From contig NZ_FOXD01000004.1 in NCBI RefSeq assembly GCF_900115625.1, forward strand, positions 62,001 through 126,000: a stretch of 64,000 bases of DNA, read 5' to 3'. The notes beneath the pieces are model-generated. The model was not told the origin of the DNA and made no database searches. It worked only from the letters and a program-made list of their open reading frames with translations. The position numbers and the translations under genes are program-made. Source of the stretch: Salibacterium halotolerans. Lineage in GTDB: Bacteria; Bacillota; Bacilli; Bacillales; Marinococcaceae. Position 1 is the stretch's first letter; every line of letters begins with the position of its first letter. Positions 17,626-25,951 of the stretch are shown one piece after another.

Positions 17626-19164
17626 ATGTCAAACGAAACGGAGAGGATTGTCGTTCTGGATTTCGGCGGTCAGTATAATCAGCTGATCACGCGTCGTATC
17701 AGAGACCTGGGTGTCTACAGTGAACTGCATCCGGGATCTGTCACGGCAGCGCAGCTGAAGGAGATGGAGCCGTCGGGTATTATATTCTCAGGAGGACCAG
17801 GCAGTGCCTATGCCGAAGGAGCTCCGGCTGCCGATCCGGCCATTTATGACCTCGGCATTCCGATTCTTGGAATCTGCTACGGCATGCAGCTGTTGACGCA
17901 GCATTTCGGAGGCCGGGTGGAAGCATCGAATCACCGCGAATACGGGAAAGCGGTACTCCAGGTACAGAACAGTGCTGCGCTGTACGAGGGACTGCCACAG
18001 GAGCAGACAGTCTGGATGAGTCACGGAGATTTAATTACCGCGCCGCCGGAAGGTTTTCAGACCGATGCCGGCAATGCTTCCTGCCCGGTGGCCGGCATGA
18101 GCGACGCCGCGCGTGGGATCTACGGGGTCCAGTTTCATCCGGAAGTCCGCCATACCGAGCACGGCGATGATCTGTTGAAAAACTTTGCTTTTACCGTCTG
18201 CGGCTGCGCCGGAGAATGGACGATGAGCAATTTTGTCGAAGAACAGACATCCTTTATCCGCGAACAGGTCGGGGAAAAGAACGTTCTCTGTGCGCTCAGC
18301 GGCGGAGTGGATTCATCCGTCGTTGCTGCGTTGATTCACCGGGCCATCGGCGATCAGCTCACCTGTATGTTTATTGATCACGGCCTGCTCCGTAAAGGCG
18401 AGGCACAAAGCGTGATGGATACATTCGCCGGTGACTTCAACATGAACATGGTCAAAATCGACGCCCAGGACCGTTTTCTGACAAAGCTCGACGGGGTGTC
18501 CGACCCGGAACAGAAGCGCAAAATCATCGGCAACGAGTTCATCTATCTTTTCGAAGAAGAAGCGGAAAAGCTCGAGAACATGGATTTTCTTGCGCAGGGA
18601 ACGCTCTATACCGACGTGATTGAGAGTGGTACGGATACCGCCCAGACGATTAAGTCCCACCATAATGTCGGCGGGCTGCCCGAAGACATGAACATGGACT
18701 TGATTGAACCACTCAATACATTATTCAAAGACGAAGTCCGCCAGCTTGGTACAGAACTAGGCGTTCCTGACGACATCGTGTGGCGCCAGCCGTTCCCGGG
18801 GCCGGGACTGGGTATCCGCGTGCTCGGCGAAATCACGGAAGAAAAGCTTGAGATTGTACGCGAGTCGGATGCGATTCTGCGTGAAGAAATCAGTAACGCC
18901 GGGCTCGACCGAAAGATCTGGCAGTACTTCACCGCGCTTCCGGATATGCGCAGTGTCGGTGTCATGGGGGACGCGAGAACGTACGATTACACGGTCGGCG
19001 TCCGTGCGGTAACCTCCGTGGACGGTATGACCTCGGACTGGGCGAGGATTCCGTATGATGTGCTTGAAACGATTTCGACGAGAATTGTGAATGAAGTGAA
19101 GCACGTCAACCGGGTCGTGTATGATATCACCTCCAAGCCGCCTTCCACGATTGAGTGGGAATAA
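17626..19164 (+). CDS. guaA: GMP synthase (glutamine-hydrolysing), 512 aa
   Basis: GuaA converts XMP to GMP using ATP and glutamine in the cytoplasm. The N-terminal class I amidotransferase domain (about residues 8-195) has the nucleophile Cys in [11 protein letters not shown] and the His/Glu pair in [14 protein letters not shown]. The ATP pyrophosphatase domain follows, with the P-loop [14 protein letters not shown], and the C-terminal dimerisation domain ends with PPSTIEWE. I chose ATG 17626, nine bases after AAAGGTG; GTG 17614 and ATG 17617 overlap that site. It is a single gene behind its own promoter and riboswitch, followed by the separate pbuG leader. Confidence 0.97.
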   Translation: MSNETERIVVLDFGGQYNQLITRRIRDLGVYSELHPGSVTAAQLKEMEPSGIIFSGGPGSAYAEGAPAADPAIYDLGIPILGICYGMQLLTQHFGGRVEASNHREYGKAVLQVQNSAALYEGLPQEQTVWMSHGDLITAPPEGFQTDAGNASCPVAGMSDAARGIYGVQFHPEVRHTEHGDDLLKNFAFTVCGCAGEWTMSNFVEEQTSFIREQVGEKNVLCALSGGVDSSVVAALIHRAIGDQLTCMFIDHGLLRKGEAQSVMDTFAGDFNMNMVKIDAQDRFLTKLDGVSDPEQKRKIIGNEFIYLFEEEAEKLENMDFLAQGTLYTDVIESGTDTAQTIKSHHNVGGLPEDMNMDLIEPLNTLFKDEVRQLGTELGVPDDIVWRQPFPGPGLGIRVLGEITEEKLEIVRESDAILREEISNAGLDRKIWQYFTALPDMRSVGVMGDARTYDYTVGVRAVTSVDGMTSDWARIPYDVLETISTRIVNEVKHVNRVVYDITSKPPSTIEWE

Positions 19165-19226
19165 CGCGTCCTTGATTATTAGTTCATTTATTTTACAACA
19201 TGACTGTTTTCCCCATCTGTTCGGGA

Positions 19227-19422
19227 TACAATAAAGAGCAGATGAGATGGCTGTCTATATATTGTGTATTTCGTATAACAGCGGTAATAAGGTCCGCTGG
19301 TTTCTACAGGCTGCCGTAAATAGCTTGACTACGATATTCGGAACCGGAAGAAGCAGTGTCTTTCGTCCGTCTTTTTGTAGGGAAAGCTCCAGTTACAGCC
19401 ATATGCGTCTGGAGCTTTTTCT
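19227..19422 (+). promoter_or_regulatory. Guanine riboswitch and terminator before pbuG
   Basis: A canonical purine aptamer spans about 19268-19337. P1 is TCGTA with TACGA. P2 is CAGCGG with CCGCTG around a loop ending in AAGG. J2/3 is GGTTTCTAC, the P3 loop is CCGTAAA, and GACTACGA carries the C expected for guanine. An intrinsic terminator follows: AAAGCTCCAG (19383-19392) with CTGGAGCTTT (19409-19418) and a T run. By homology with the B. subtilis pbuG leader, guanine should cause premature termination. A -10-like TACAAT lies at 19227-19232 beside a PurR-like half site GTTCGG; no good -35 box is visible. Confidence 0.9.
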
Positions 19423-19473
19423 TATTATTGCAGGATGCGGTGAACATCCTGAAAGAAAATGGGGGAATTGCTT

Positions 19474-20787
19474 GTGGAACGTTATTTTGAATTTGAAAAA
19501 TGGGGAACGGGGTACAGACAGGAGAGCATGGCCGGATTGACCACCTTTTTGGCGATGGCTTACATCCTGTTTGTGAATCCTAGTATCCTTTCCGAAGCAG
19601 GAATGGATGAAGGAGCAATATTTACGGCTACAGCGCTGTCGGCCGCGGTAGGTACATTGATTATGGGGCTTCTGGCCAGATACCCGATTGCGCTGGCACC
19701 TGGCATGGGGCTGAACGCGTTTTTCACGTACACGGTCGTATTGACGATGGGGATCCCCTGGCAGATTGCGCTTTTCAGCGTTTTCGTCTCCGGTGTTATT
19801 TTTGTTTTCATTACATTGTTTGGTATACGTGAAAAGGTCATCAACGCGATTCCGGCCCAGCTGAAATACGCCGCTGCTGCCGGTATCGGGCTGTACATCG
19901 CCTTTATCGGGTTTCAGAACACCGGCATTGTCGCCGCCGATGAATCCACGATGGTCGCGCTTGGCGATATGACACAGCCGACGACGATTCTGGCCTGTTT
20001 CGGGCTCGTCGTTACGGTAGTTCTGATGGTGCTCGGGTTTCAGGGCGGTATCTTTTACGGCATGGTGATTACCGCCGTCGTTGGTATGGCATTTGGCATC
20101 ATCAACCTCCCGGGCAATGTTGTGAGTTCTATCCCGAGTCTTGCGCCGACATTCGGGTCTGCGTTTACATTCCTCGGGGAGCTCGAGTGGAGCGCGCAGA
20201 TGACGGGTCAGATTGCGATTGTCATTCTCACCTTTTTGTTTGTCGATTTCTTTGATACAGCCGGTACGCTGTACGGCGTTGCTAATCAGGCAGGCTTTGT
20301 GAAAAACAACAAGCTGCCGCGCGCTGAACGGGCGCTTCTCGCGGATTCGACGGCCACCTCCATCGGGGCGGTGCTCGGTACATCGACAACAACTGCATAT
20401 ATCGAATCCACGTCCGGGGTTGCCGCGGGCGCACGTACAGGCTTTGCGTCCGTTGTCACCGGGGCTTTGTTCCTGCTTTCGCTGTTCTTTTCGCCGCTTC
20501 TTACCGTCGTCACAGATCAGGTGACGGGTCCGGCGCTCATTATCGTCGGCGTGCTGATGGCGTCATCGCTGCGCCTCATTGAATGGGATAAACTCGAGAT
20601 GGCGCTGCCCGCGTTTCTCACCGTGACCGCCATGCCGCTCACATACAGTATCGCCACCGGGATCGCGCTCGGCTTCATCTTTTATCCGATCACGATGGTG
20701 CTCAAAGGCAAAGGACGCGATATCCATCCGATTATGTACGTGCTGTTCTTCGTCTTTCTGATTTATTTCGCCTTTTTAGGGGCATAA
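19474..20787 (+). CDS. pbuG: Hypoxanthine/guanine permease, NCS2 AzgA-like family, 437 aa
   Basis: An integral membrane purine importer with twelve or more hydrophobic segments. Family motifs are visible: AGLTTFLAMAYILFVNPSIL near the N-terminus, APGMGLNAFFTYTVV in the third helix region, FVDFFDTAGTLYGVA, and STTTAYIESTSGVAAGARTG in the binding region. Length matches B. subtilis PbuG. I chose GTG 19474 with GGGGGA seven bases upstream; the ATG at 19459 has no clear site. The guanine riboswitch upstream and the guaA and pur genes around it support hypoxanthine/guanine uptake. A terminator follows the gene. Confidence 0.92.
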   Translation: MERYFEFEKWGTGYRQESMAGLTTFLAMAYILFVNPSILSEAGMDEGAIFTATALSAAVGTLIMGLLARYPIALAPGMGLNAFFTYTVVLTMGIPWQIALFSVFVSGVIFVFITLFGIREKVINAIPAQLKYAAAAGIGLYIAFIGFQNTGIVAADESTMVALGDMTQPTTILACFGLVVTVVLMVLGFQGGIFYGMVITAVVGMAFGIINLPGNVVSSIPSLAPTFGSAFTFLGELEWSAQMTGQIAIVILTFLFVDFFDTAGTLYGVANQAGFVKNNKLPRAERALLADSTATSIGAVLGTSTTTAYIESTSGVAAGARTGFASVVTGALFLLSLFFSPLLTVVTDQVTGPALIIVGVLMASSLRLIEWDKLEMALPAFLTVTAMPLTYSIATGIALGFIFYPITMVLKGKGRDIHPIMYVLFFVFLIYFAFLGA

Positions 20788-20810
20788 TAGCACTTTCTTC
20801 ATTAACTAAT

Positions 20811-20841
20811 GAGGATCCCGGGCAATGGGGTCCTCTTTTTT
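20811..20841 (+). terminator. Intrinsic terminator after pbuG
   Basis: GAGGATCCC pairs with GGGGTCCTC (one G-U pair) around a short loop and is followed by six T. Confidence 0.88.
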
Positions 20842-20924
20842 CAATATATATAAGAACTCACATGAATAGGGGAGGCCGATTTATGTTTATTTTGGTCATA
20901 CGACGGCCAAAAAGAGAGGGAAAA

Positions 20925-21050
20925 ACGCTTTAAACGTAAGTATAAATGATTCATGAGACAGTTTAGGAGGGACGTAGACTGCTGAAACGTAACATAGAGC
21001 ATGTCCCAGCGACGTTTACCATACCGGGAAGTAGTGTAAACGTAACTATG
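20925..21050. repeat. Diverged 53-bp-period repeat, three AAACGTAA anchors
   Basis: The gap between pbuG and the convergent YitT gene has no convincing gene. AAACGTAA occurs at 20932, 20985 and 21038, exactly 53 bases apart. ATGATTCATGA and CAGTTTAGGAG lie in the first unit at the same phase as in the 23.6-24.0 kb array. An 8-bp inverted repeat, ACGTTTAC with GTAAACGT, spans 21012-21043. Confidence 0.55.
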
Positions 21051-21193
21051 GGAAGAGGATGATAATGTGTTTCGGCGATTTTCCGGCAAAAAGAAGCAGC
21101 CTGTTACGGATAATGCGTTTTTTCTTTTTCCGACGTACGGTTTTCTCATTTTGTATATTGAAAGAGAGTGTCACCCTCTTGGTCAAGAGGGGA

Positions 21194-22072
21194 TTATGTC
21201 TTATTTTCCGGTTCATACGAAAACCCTTCGCCGGCCACTTCTTTCACGTCGTGCACGGAAACGAAGGCATAGGGATCGACTTCGGAGATAATCGTTTTCA
21301 AATGAATGAGCTGGTTCCGGTTGACGACGCAGTACAGCACGTTGCGTTCGTTTTTGGTGAAACTGCCGCGGCCGGTGAGCACGGTCGAACCGCGGCGCAT
21401 CCGCTGCGTCACGGCATCGGAAATAGCATCGGTATGATTGGATATAATCATCGCCGATTTGGCAGCATTGGCGCCTTCAATAATGAAATCAATCACCCGT
21501 GTGGCAATGAAGACAGCCACCAAAGTGTACATTGCTTCCGGCAGCGTGAGGTGGACGAGAGAGAAAGTAATGACAAAGGCATCGAAGAAAAACATGGTCG
21601 AGCCGATACCGGTGCCGAGATACTTTTCACACAGTCTGGCGATAATATCAGCACCGCCGGTCGTCCCGCCGGAACGGAAAATGATACCGAGTCCGGTCCC
21701 GGCAAACACCCCGGCGAACAGGGAAACGAGGATCATGTCATTTTTCAGAAAGACTTCGGCGTGCCATACATTTTCAAAAAAAGAAAGGGCCAGCGACATC
21801 ATCAGCGTGCCGTACAGACTGTAAATGAAAACCTTGCGGCCGAGCAGTCTGCCGCCGATAATAAAGAGCGGAACATTCAAGACAATATTGGAGACCGACG
21901 GCGGGATGGACAGAAGGTAATACAGAATCAAACTGAGTCCTGTAAAGCCGCCGTGGGCGAGGCCGTTCTGAAGGTTAAAATGAATGATGCCGAACGCAAA
22001 AATAAAGGCGCCGATCGAAATCAGGAGAAAGTTGGTGACCCGGAGACCGCGCAGCCAGTAAGCCATGAACAT
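21194..22072 (-). CDS. YitT family membrane protein (DUF2179), 292 aa
   Basis: Five hydrophobic helices occupy residues about 10-180, with the family pattern NGLAHGGFTGLSLILYYL and IFRSGGTTGGADIIARL. The C-terminal soluble DUF2179 domain (about 205-280) has TVLTGRGSFTKNERNVLYCV and SEVDPYAFVSVHDVKEV. Related B. subtilis proteins are YitT, YpjC, YqfU, YvjA and YxkD; their transport role is unproven. The start is an ATG with AAAAGGAG upstream. It is divergent from the quinone-oxidoreductase-like gene. Confidence 0.9.
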   Translation of the reverse strand: MFMAYWLRGLRVTNFLLISIGAFIFAFGIIHFNLQNGLAHGGFTGLSLILYYLLSIPPSVSNIVLNVPLFIIGGRLLGRKVFIYSLYGTLMMSLALSFFENVWHAEVFLKNDMILVSLFAGVFAGTGLGIIFRSGGTTGGADIIARLCEKYLGTGIGSTMFFFDAFVITFSLVHLTLPEAMYTLVAVFIATRVIDFIIEGANAAKSAMIISNHTDAISDAVTQRMRRGSTVLTGRGSFTKNERNVLYCVVNRNQLIHLKTIISEVDPYAFVSVHDVKEVAGEGFSYEPENKT

Positions 22073-22195
22073 CGTGCTCCTTTTCTGGTATGTTTCGTCT
22101 TAGTATAGCCGTTTCCGCCTCGGGCAAATCATTAGATTGAATCTGCCCGTGCGTGGGAAAATAAAAAGGAGCAGACAAAAAGGAGGACGATGACA

Positions 22196-23191
22196 ATGAG
22201 TTCCTTTGAAGCATTGGTTGTGGATAAAGCAGATGACGGCAACGTTTCGCGTGAAGTGCGCAAACTTACGTTTGATGATCTCCCTGAAGGAGAAGTACTT
22301 ATCAAGGTGAAGTATTCGAGCGTCAATTTTAAAGACGGCATGGCCACGATATCGGATAACAATATCGTCAAAGATTACCCGATGGTACCCGGCATTGATT
22401 TATCCGGCGTGGTGGAAGAGTCAAGTGACGATCGGTTTTCAGAAGGCGACCCGGTCATTGTGACAAGCTATCAGCTCGGTACAGGCCATTTCGGTGGATT
22501 TGCGGAGTATGCCCGCGTACCGGTGGACTGGGTCGTACCGCTGCCGGAACCGCTGACGCTTGAGGAAGCCATGATTTACGGAACAGCCGGTTTCACAGCG
22601 GCGCTGTCGGTCATGCGGCTGCAGGAAGAAGGCGTGACTCCTGAAGACGGTACGGTCCTTGTCACCGGTGCGACAGGCGGTGTCGGCAGTATAGCTGTGG
22701 CGATGCTGTCCAATCTCGGCTACGATGTGGCGGCTGGAACCGGCAAATCATCCGAACATGATTTTCTGAAGGGCCTTGGTGCTGCCGAGATCATCGACCG
22801 GGATGAATTGCAGCCGGAAACGATCCGTCCGGTCGATAAGCAGCGCTGGGCCGGAGCGGTGGATCCGGTCGGCGGAAGAACGCTCTCCTATGTACTGAGC
22901 ACGCTGAAATATGAAGGTGCGGCTGCGGTGAGCGGACTTACCGGAGGAACCGACGTGCCGGCGACCGTGTTTCCTTTTATCGGACGCGGAATCACGCTGA
23001 CCGGAATCGATTCGGTCAACTGCCCGATGCCGCGGCGGCTGGACGTCTGGGAACGTCTCGCGTCGGACCTGAGAGTCGGAGAAAGTCTGAAACAGATTGC
23101 GGATTATGTTTCCCTGCAGGAGCTTCCTGATACCCTCGACCAGATTCTCGCCGGTAAGGTACGGGGCCGGAAAGTCGTAACGTTTGTATAA
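22196..23191 (+). CDS. YhdH/YhfP family NADPH oxidoreductase (acrylyl-CoA reductase-like), 331 aa
   Basis: A zinc-free medium-chain dehydrogenase/reductase. The N-terminal GroES-like domain has YSSVNFKDGMA and VPGIDLSGVV. The nucleotide-binding domain has the dinucleotide motif VTGATGGVGSIAVAML, and the family-specific MIYGTAGFTAALSV is present. The C-terminus reads VRGRKVVTFV. AcuI/YhdH enzymes reduce acryloyl-CoA with NADPH; B. subtilis YhfP is closest from memory. I chose ATG 22196, nine bases after AGGAGG; ATG 22190 is too close to it. The stem-loop of the following repeat element can act as its terminator. Confidence 0.88.
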   Translation: MSSFEALVVDKADDGNVSREVRKLTFDDLPEGEVLIKVKYSSVNFKDGMATISDNNIVKDYPMVPGIDLSGVVEESSDDRFSEGDPVIVTSYQLGTGHFGGFAEYARVPVDWVVPLPEPLTLEEAMIYGTAGFTAALSVMRLQEEGVTPEDGTVLVTGATGGVGSIAVAMLSNLGYDVAAGTGKSSEHDFLKGLGAAEIIDRDELQPETIRPVDKQRWAGAVDPVGGRTLSYVLSTLKYEGAAAVSGLTGGTDVPATVFPFIGRGITLTGIDSVNCPMPRRLDVWERLASDLRVGESLKQIADYVSLQELPDTLDQILAGKVRGRKVVTFV

Positions 23192-23228
23192 CGGTGCAGG
23201 AGTCTGGGACAAAACCTTTATAATTTAG

Positions 23229-23268
23229 AAAAATGCCGAACGATTTTTTTAAATCGTTCGGCATTTTT
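23229..23268. terminator. Near-perfect 18-bp hairpin at the left end of element 1
   Basis: AAAAATGCCGAACGATTT pairs with AAATCGTTCGGCATTTTT around TTTT. With A and T runs on the flanks it can terminate transcription from either side, including from the oxidoreductase gene. Confidence 0.85.
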
Positions 23269-23379
23269 CGTTCCTGAGATAAACCGCTGCGCCAAAATAC
23301 TTTGCTTTTACTCCAGAGCACAAGGGCGGCATCGATTCGCTGGGGCTCATCGTGTCTTCTATGCCGTGGGCACGGCTCG

Positions 23380-23563
23380 CGGTCGCGGCCGCGGTCCTGC
23401 CGGATCAGCTGCTTGTCGAAACCGACGGACTCCGGCCGTTCCAGGACCCGTTTGCGGGAATCGAAATCACACCTGAGCTGCTCGGCGATGTGATCACGAC
23501 GCCAGCCGGTATAACGAAGGAAAAGGGAGCAGCTCTGGTAGTACAGTTGCAGAAAAATGAAGG
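23380..23563 (+). pseudogene. Probable C-terminal fragment of a TatD-type hydrolase
   Basis: Inside element 1 an open stretch encodes AVAAAVLPDQLLVETDGL, then RPFQDPFAG, TPELLGDVIT and GAALVVQLQKN. LPxxxLLVETDG and the VxxQLxKN ending match the C-terminal strand, metal-binding Asp and terminal helix of TatD-family metal-dependent hydrolases. The rest of the enzyme is missing and the frame runs on into repeats. It looks like a gene relic caught inside the repeat element. The assignment is from motif resemblance only. Confidence 0.45.
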
Positions 23564-23589
23564 TGCTTGTTTGTTGCGTTCAGGTTGGG

Positions 23590-24010
23590 TGGACGGACCT
23601 TCGTTGGGAATGGGTCCTAAGGCACTTTAGGGTATCACGCAGCCTCTCAAACGTCGTTAGGCATGACGCCTGAGGCACTTTAGAGTGTCCGGTGTGCCCT
23701 TAAATGTCATCATGAATGGTTCATAAAGCACTTTAGAGGGTTTCGTACCCCCGTAAACGTCGTCATGAACGAATCGAGGCTGCGTTCAGCGGGAAAATGA
23801 ACGGGCCGACGCAGCAAAGAGCCCGCGTCGCTGCATGAAAAGGGAGAGGAATAGTCCATAAGGCACTTTAGATGGTTCAGCGCCCTCTTAAACGTCGTTA
23901 GGCATGTCGCCTGAGGCATTTTGAAGTGACCGATGCACCCTTAAACGTCATTATGAATGATTCATAAAGCACTTTATAGTGTTAGGTGCGCCCTTAAACG
24001 CCATTATCCT
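23590..24010. repeat. 53-bp-period tandem hairpin array
   Basis: The anchor AAACGTC (or AAATGTC, AAACGCC) occurs at 23649, 23702, 23755, 23890, 23943 and 23996. Every step is 53 bases except one of 135, which equals 53 plus an 82-base insertion. Each unit reads roughly AACGTC-dyad-GCACTTTAGAG-variable-CCCTTAAACG. The dyad is either TTAGGC..GCCTGA or ATGAA..TTCAT, so both sides change together. A second dyad, TTTA-GA-GGGT with ACCC-CCG-TAAA, is clear in the 23755 unit. The units are too diverged to be a recent duplication. Confidence 0.75.
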
Positions 24011-24535
24011 GTGGAAGTACGTCACATGCGGGCGCCGACCTGACCGCACATCCTGCGGGGTGGTACCCGCGACTCGTGCTGTTCTGAGCAGGAGCCGAAG
24101 TATTTTGGCTCCACTGCTATACGACTGTTGAACAACGCCGCAAGACAGTCGTGTTTTCCTCCGCCAAGTTTATTTTTGTCCCAGCTTCTTTTTTAGGTGA
24201 AAAGCCACGTGTCGTATTTAGGAATGGCCCCTGGCGGTGGTGTGTACAGTACATCAGAATGTGCAGGACATCCGAATTTTTTTGCATGATCCGGAGAAAA
24301 AATTTTTATATCATGTCGTTATGGACAGGAAATGGTGTATGCTGTGAAGAAACAGCTGTGATAGTAAAATCGTCAATCTTCGGATCATCCTGTTTCCTGT
24401 CTGCCGGAAACATTGCCGGAAGACTCATCATAGTATACCTGTCACGAAACTGGTGACTGTAGACAGACAGAGCAGATAGTGCTGCACAACAAGCAGCCAG
24501 CAAAGCAAAAAGGACTCGGGAGAATGGGGGGCGAA

Positions 24536-25819
24536 ATGAATATGAAAAAGCGACTGCTTGAAACGAAACCGGACTGCCGGGATTATCCTTTCCTGGATCC
24601 GGATATTCTCGCACAGAGGCTCTTGGATATGGCTGACATCGGAAAAACAGAAAATGGTGGAGTGACAAGGTTTGTGTACTCCGAAGAAGAGTTAAAAGCG
24701 AAAGAACTGTTCCGGTCCTGGATGGAACAGGCCGGCCTGACGGTACGGAAAGACGACGTTGGAAATCTATACGGCCGGCTCGAAGGAACCAATCCGGACC
24801 TGCCGGCGGTTTGGACCGGTTCGCACTTGGACACCGTTCCGGACGGGGGAGCGTTTGACGGGGCACTGGGCTGTATAAGCTCCCTTATGGCGGTGGAAGC
24901 AGTGATAGAAGAACAGGGAAGACTGACTCATCCCGTTGAAGTCGTTGTCTTCATCGACGAGGAAGGTTCCCGTTTTGGCGGGGGACTGCTTGGCAGCCGC
25001 ATGGCGATGGGGGAAGTCACGAAAGAAGATCTTTTTCAGATGCGGGATGATTATGATACAACGGCGGCGGAAGCGATGAAACGCTGTGGGCATACACCGA
25101 ACAAACTGAAACACTGCCTGGTGCCGCCTGAGTCGATTGAAGCCTTTCTCGAGGTGCATGTCGAACAGGGAAAACAACTGGAGCAGACGGACGGCAGCGT
25201 CGGCATTGTCCACGGTATCGCCGGGCCGTCCTGGCTGGAGATCACGTTAAAAGGAGAAACCGATCATGCGGGCAACACACCAATGGATATGAGGCGGGAT
25301 GCCGCAGCCGCGGCGGCGGAAATCATGACCGCTGTGGAAGCCATTCCGGCCGGGTACAGCAGTACCGCGGTCGCGACAATCGGGAAACTGACTCTTACGC
25401 CGAATGGATCGAATGTGATTGCCGGGCGGGCGGACCTGATCGTGGATATCCGGGATATTGAAGAAGATACGAGAGATGCGATGATACGCCATATAGAACA
25501 GACGGTACTTGATATCGCCGAAAAACGTAACGTTGAATCCGAAACGCTTCTTCAGGTTCGTATTCCCCCGGTTCCCGTACCGGAGTGGCTGCAGCACCGC
25601 ATGGAATCAGCTGCGCAGATGCTGGGGCTGCCTTATCAGTATCTGGCGAGCGGTGCCGGGCATGACGCCATGATTCTCGGCAGGTATGTACCCTCCGGTA
25701 TGATTTTTGTACCGAGTGTGGAAGGAAGAAGCCACAGTCCGGAAGAATTCACCGAACTCAAAGACTGTCTGGACGGCACCGCTCTGCTGCTTGAAACCCT
25801 CAAAACAGTCGGCGGATAA
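24536..25819 (+). CDS. M20 family amidase/hydrolase (allantoate amidohydrolase or N-carbamoyl-L-amino-acid hydrolase type), 427 aa
   Basis: A dimetal amidohydrolase of the hydantoinase/carbamoylase branch. Metal ligands are visible in WTGSHLDTVPDGGAFDGALG and in FIDEEGSRFGGGLLGSRMA; LEVHVEQGKQLE carries the catalytic acid and metal-binding His. The dimerisation domain has GETDHAGNTPMDMRRDA, and the C-terminus has SGAGHDAMILG with the last metal His. The start at ATG 24536 follows GGGGGG; ATG 24524 and 24542 are alternatives. It stands alone. Allantoate hydrolysis would fit purine catabolism nearby, but substrate choice among allantoate, ureidoglycolate and N-carbamoyl amino acids is not decided by the motifs. 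Confidence 0.87.
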   Translation: MNMKKRLLETKPDCRDYPFLDPDILAQRLLDMADIGKTENGGVTRFVYSEEELKAKELFRSWMEQAGLTVRKDDVGNLYGRLEGTNPDLPAVWTGSHLDTVPDGGAFDGALGCISSLMAVEAVIEEQGRLTHPVEVVVFIDEEGSRFGGGLLGSRMAMGEVTKEDLFQMRDDYDTTAAEAMKRCGHTPNKLKHCLVPPESIEAFLEVHVEQGKQLEQTDGSVGIVHGIAGPSWLEITLKGETDHAGNTPMDMRRDAAAAAAEIMTAVEAIPAGYSSTAVATIGKLTLTPNGSNVIAGRADLIVDIRDIEEDTRDAMIRHIEQTVLDIAEKRNVESETLLQVRIPPVPVPEWLQHRMESAAQMLGLPYQYLASGAGHDAMILGRYVPSGMIFVPSVEGRSHSPEEFTELKDCLDGTALLLETLKTVGG

Positions 25820-25852
25820 AGTGTGAAAGACGCGAAATAGCAGGACGGAAGG

Positions 25853-25895
25853 AAAAAGCTCCGGCAGAATATTCTTTTGCCGGAGCTGCTGTTCT
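25853..25895. terminator. Intrinsic terminator between convergent genes
   Basis: AGCTCCGGCA pairs with TGCCGGAGCT around an 11-base loop. A five-A run on the left becomes the T run for the minus-strand patatin gene; the plus direction has only a weak T-rich tail. Confidence 0.82.
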
Positions 25896-25951
25896 TTATA
25901 TAGAGATAAGAGTGCATGTTTCGGATGATTGCTCGGAACACCTTTTGTTTT

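Larger units (their letters stand above)
23201..24187. repeat. Long intergenic repeat element 1, bounded by inverted TGGGACAAAA ends
   Basis: The left end AGTCTGGGACAAAA (23201-23214) is inverted at the right as TTTTGTCCCAGCTT (24174-24187). Inside are an 18-bp hairpin, a segment shared with element 2 (23310-23379), a decayed protein fragment, the 53-bp-period array and a second shared segment (24034-24082, GCCGACCTGACC to GCGACTCGTGC). No transposase is present. Element 2 at 53964-54418 has the same ends and both shared segments but a much shorter middle. Confidence 0.8.

Noticed and set aside
21059-22108. 349-aa plus-strand ORF opposite the YitT gene
   Set aside because: Antisense shadow; the minus strand encodes a complete YitT/DUF2179 protein with a good start.
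23710-23919. Minus-strand ORF of 69 aa with repeated peptides
   Set aside because: It is read through the 53-base array; the period is not a multiple of three, so the peptide resemblance comes from DNA repeats, not selection on protein.
23590-24010. CRISPR array
   Set aside because: The 53-base units have no constant repeat plus unique spacer pattern; variation is spread through the unit, and no cas genes are present.
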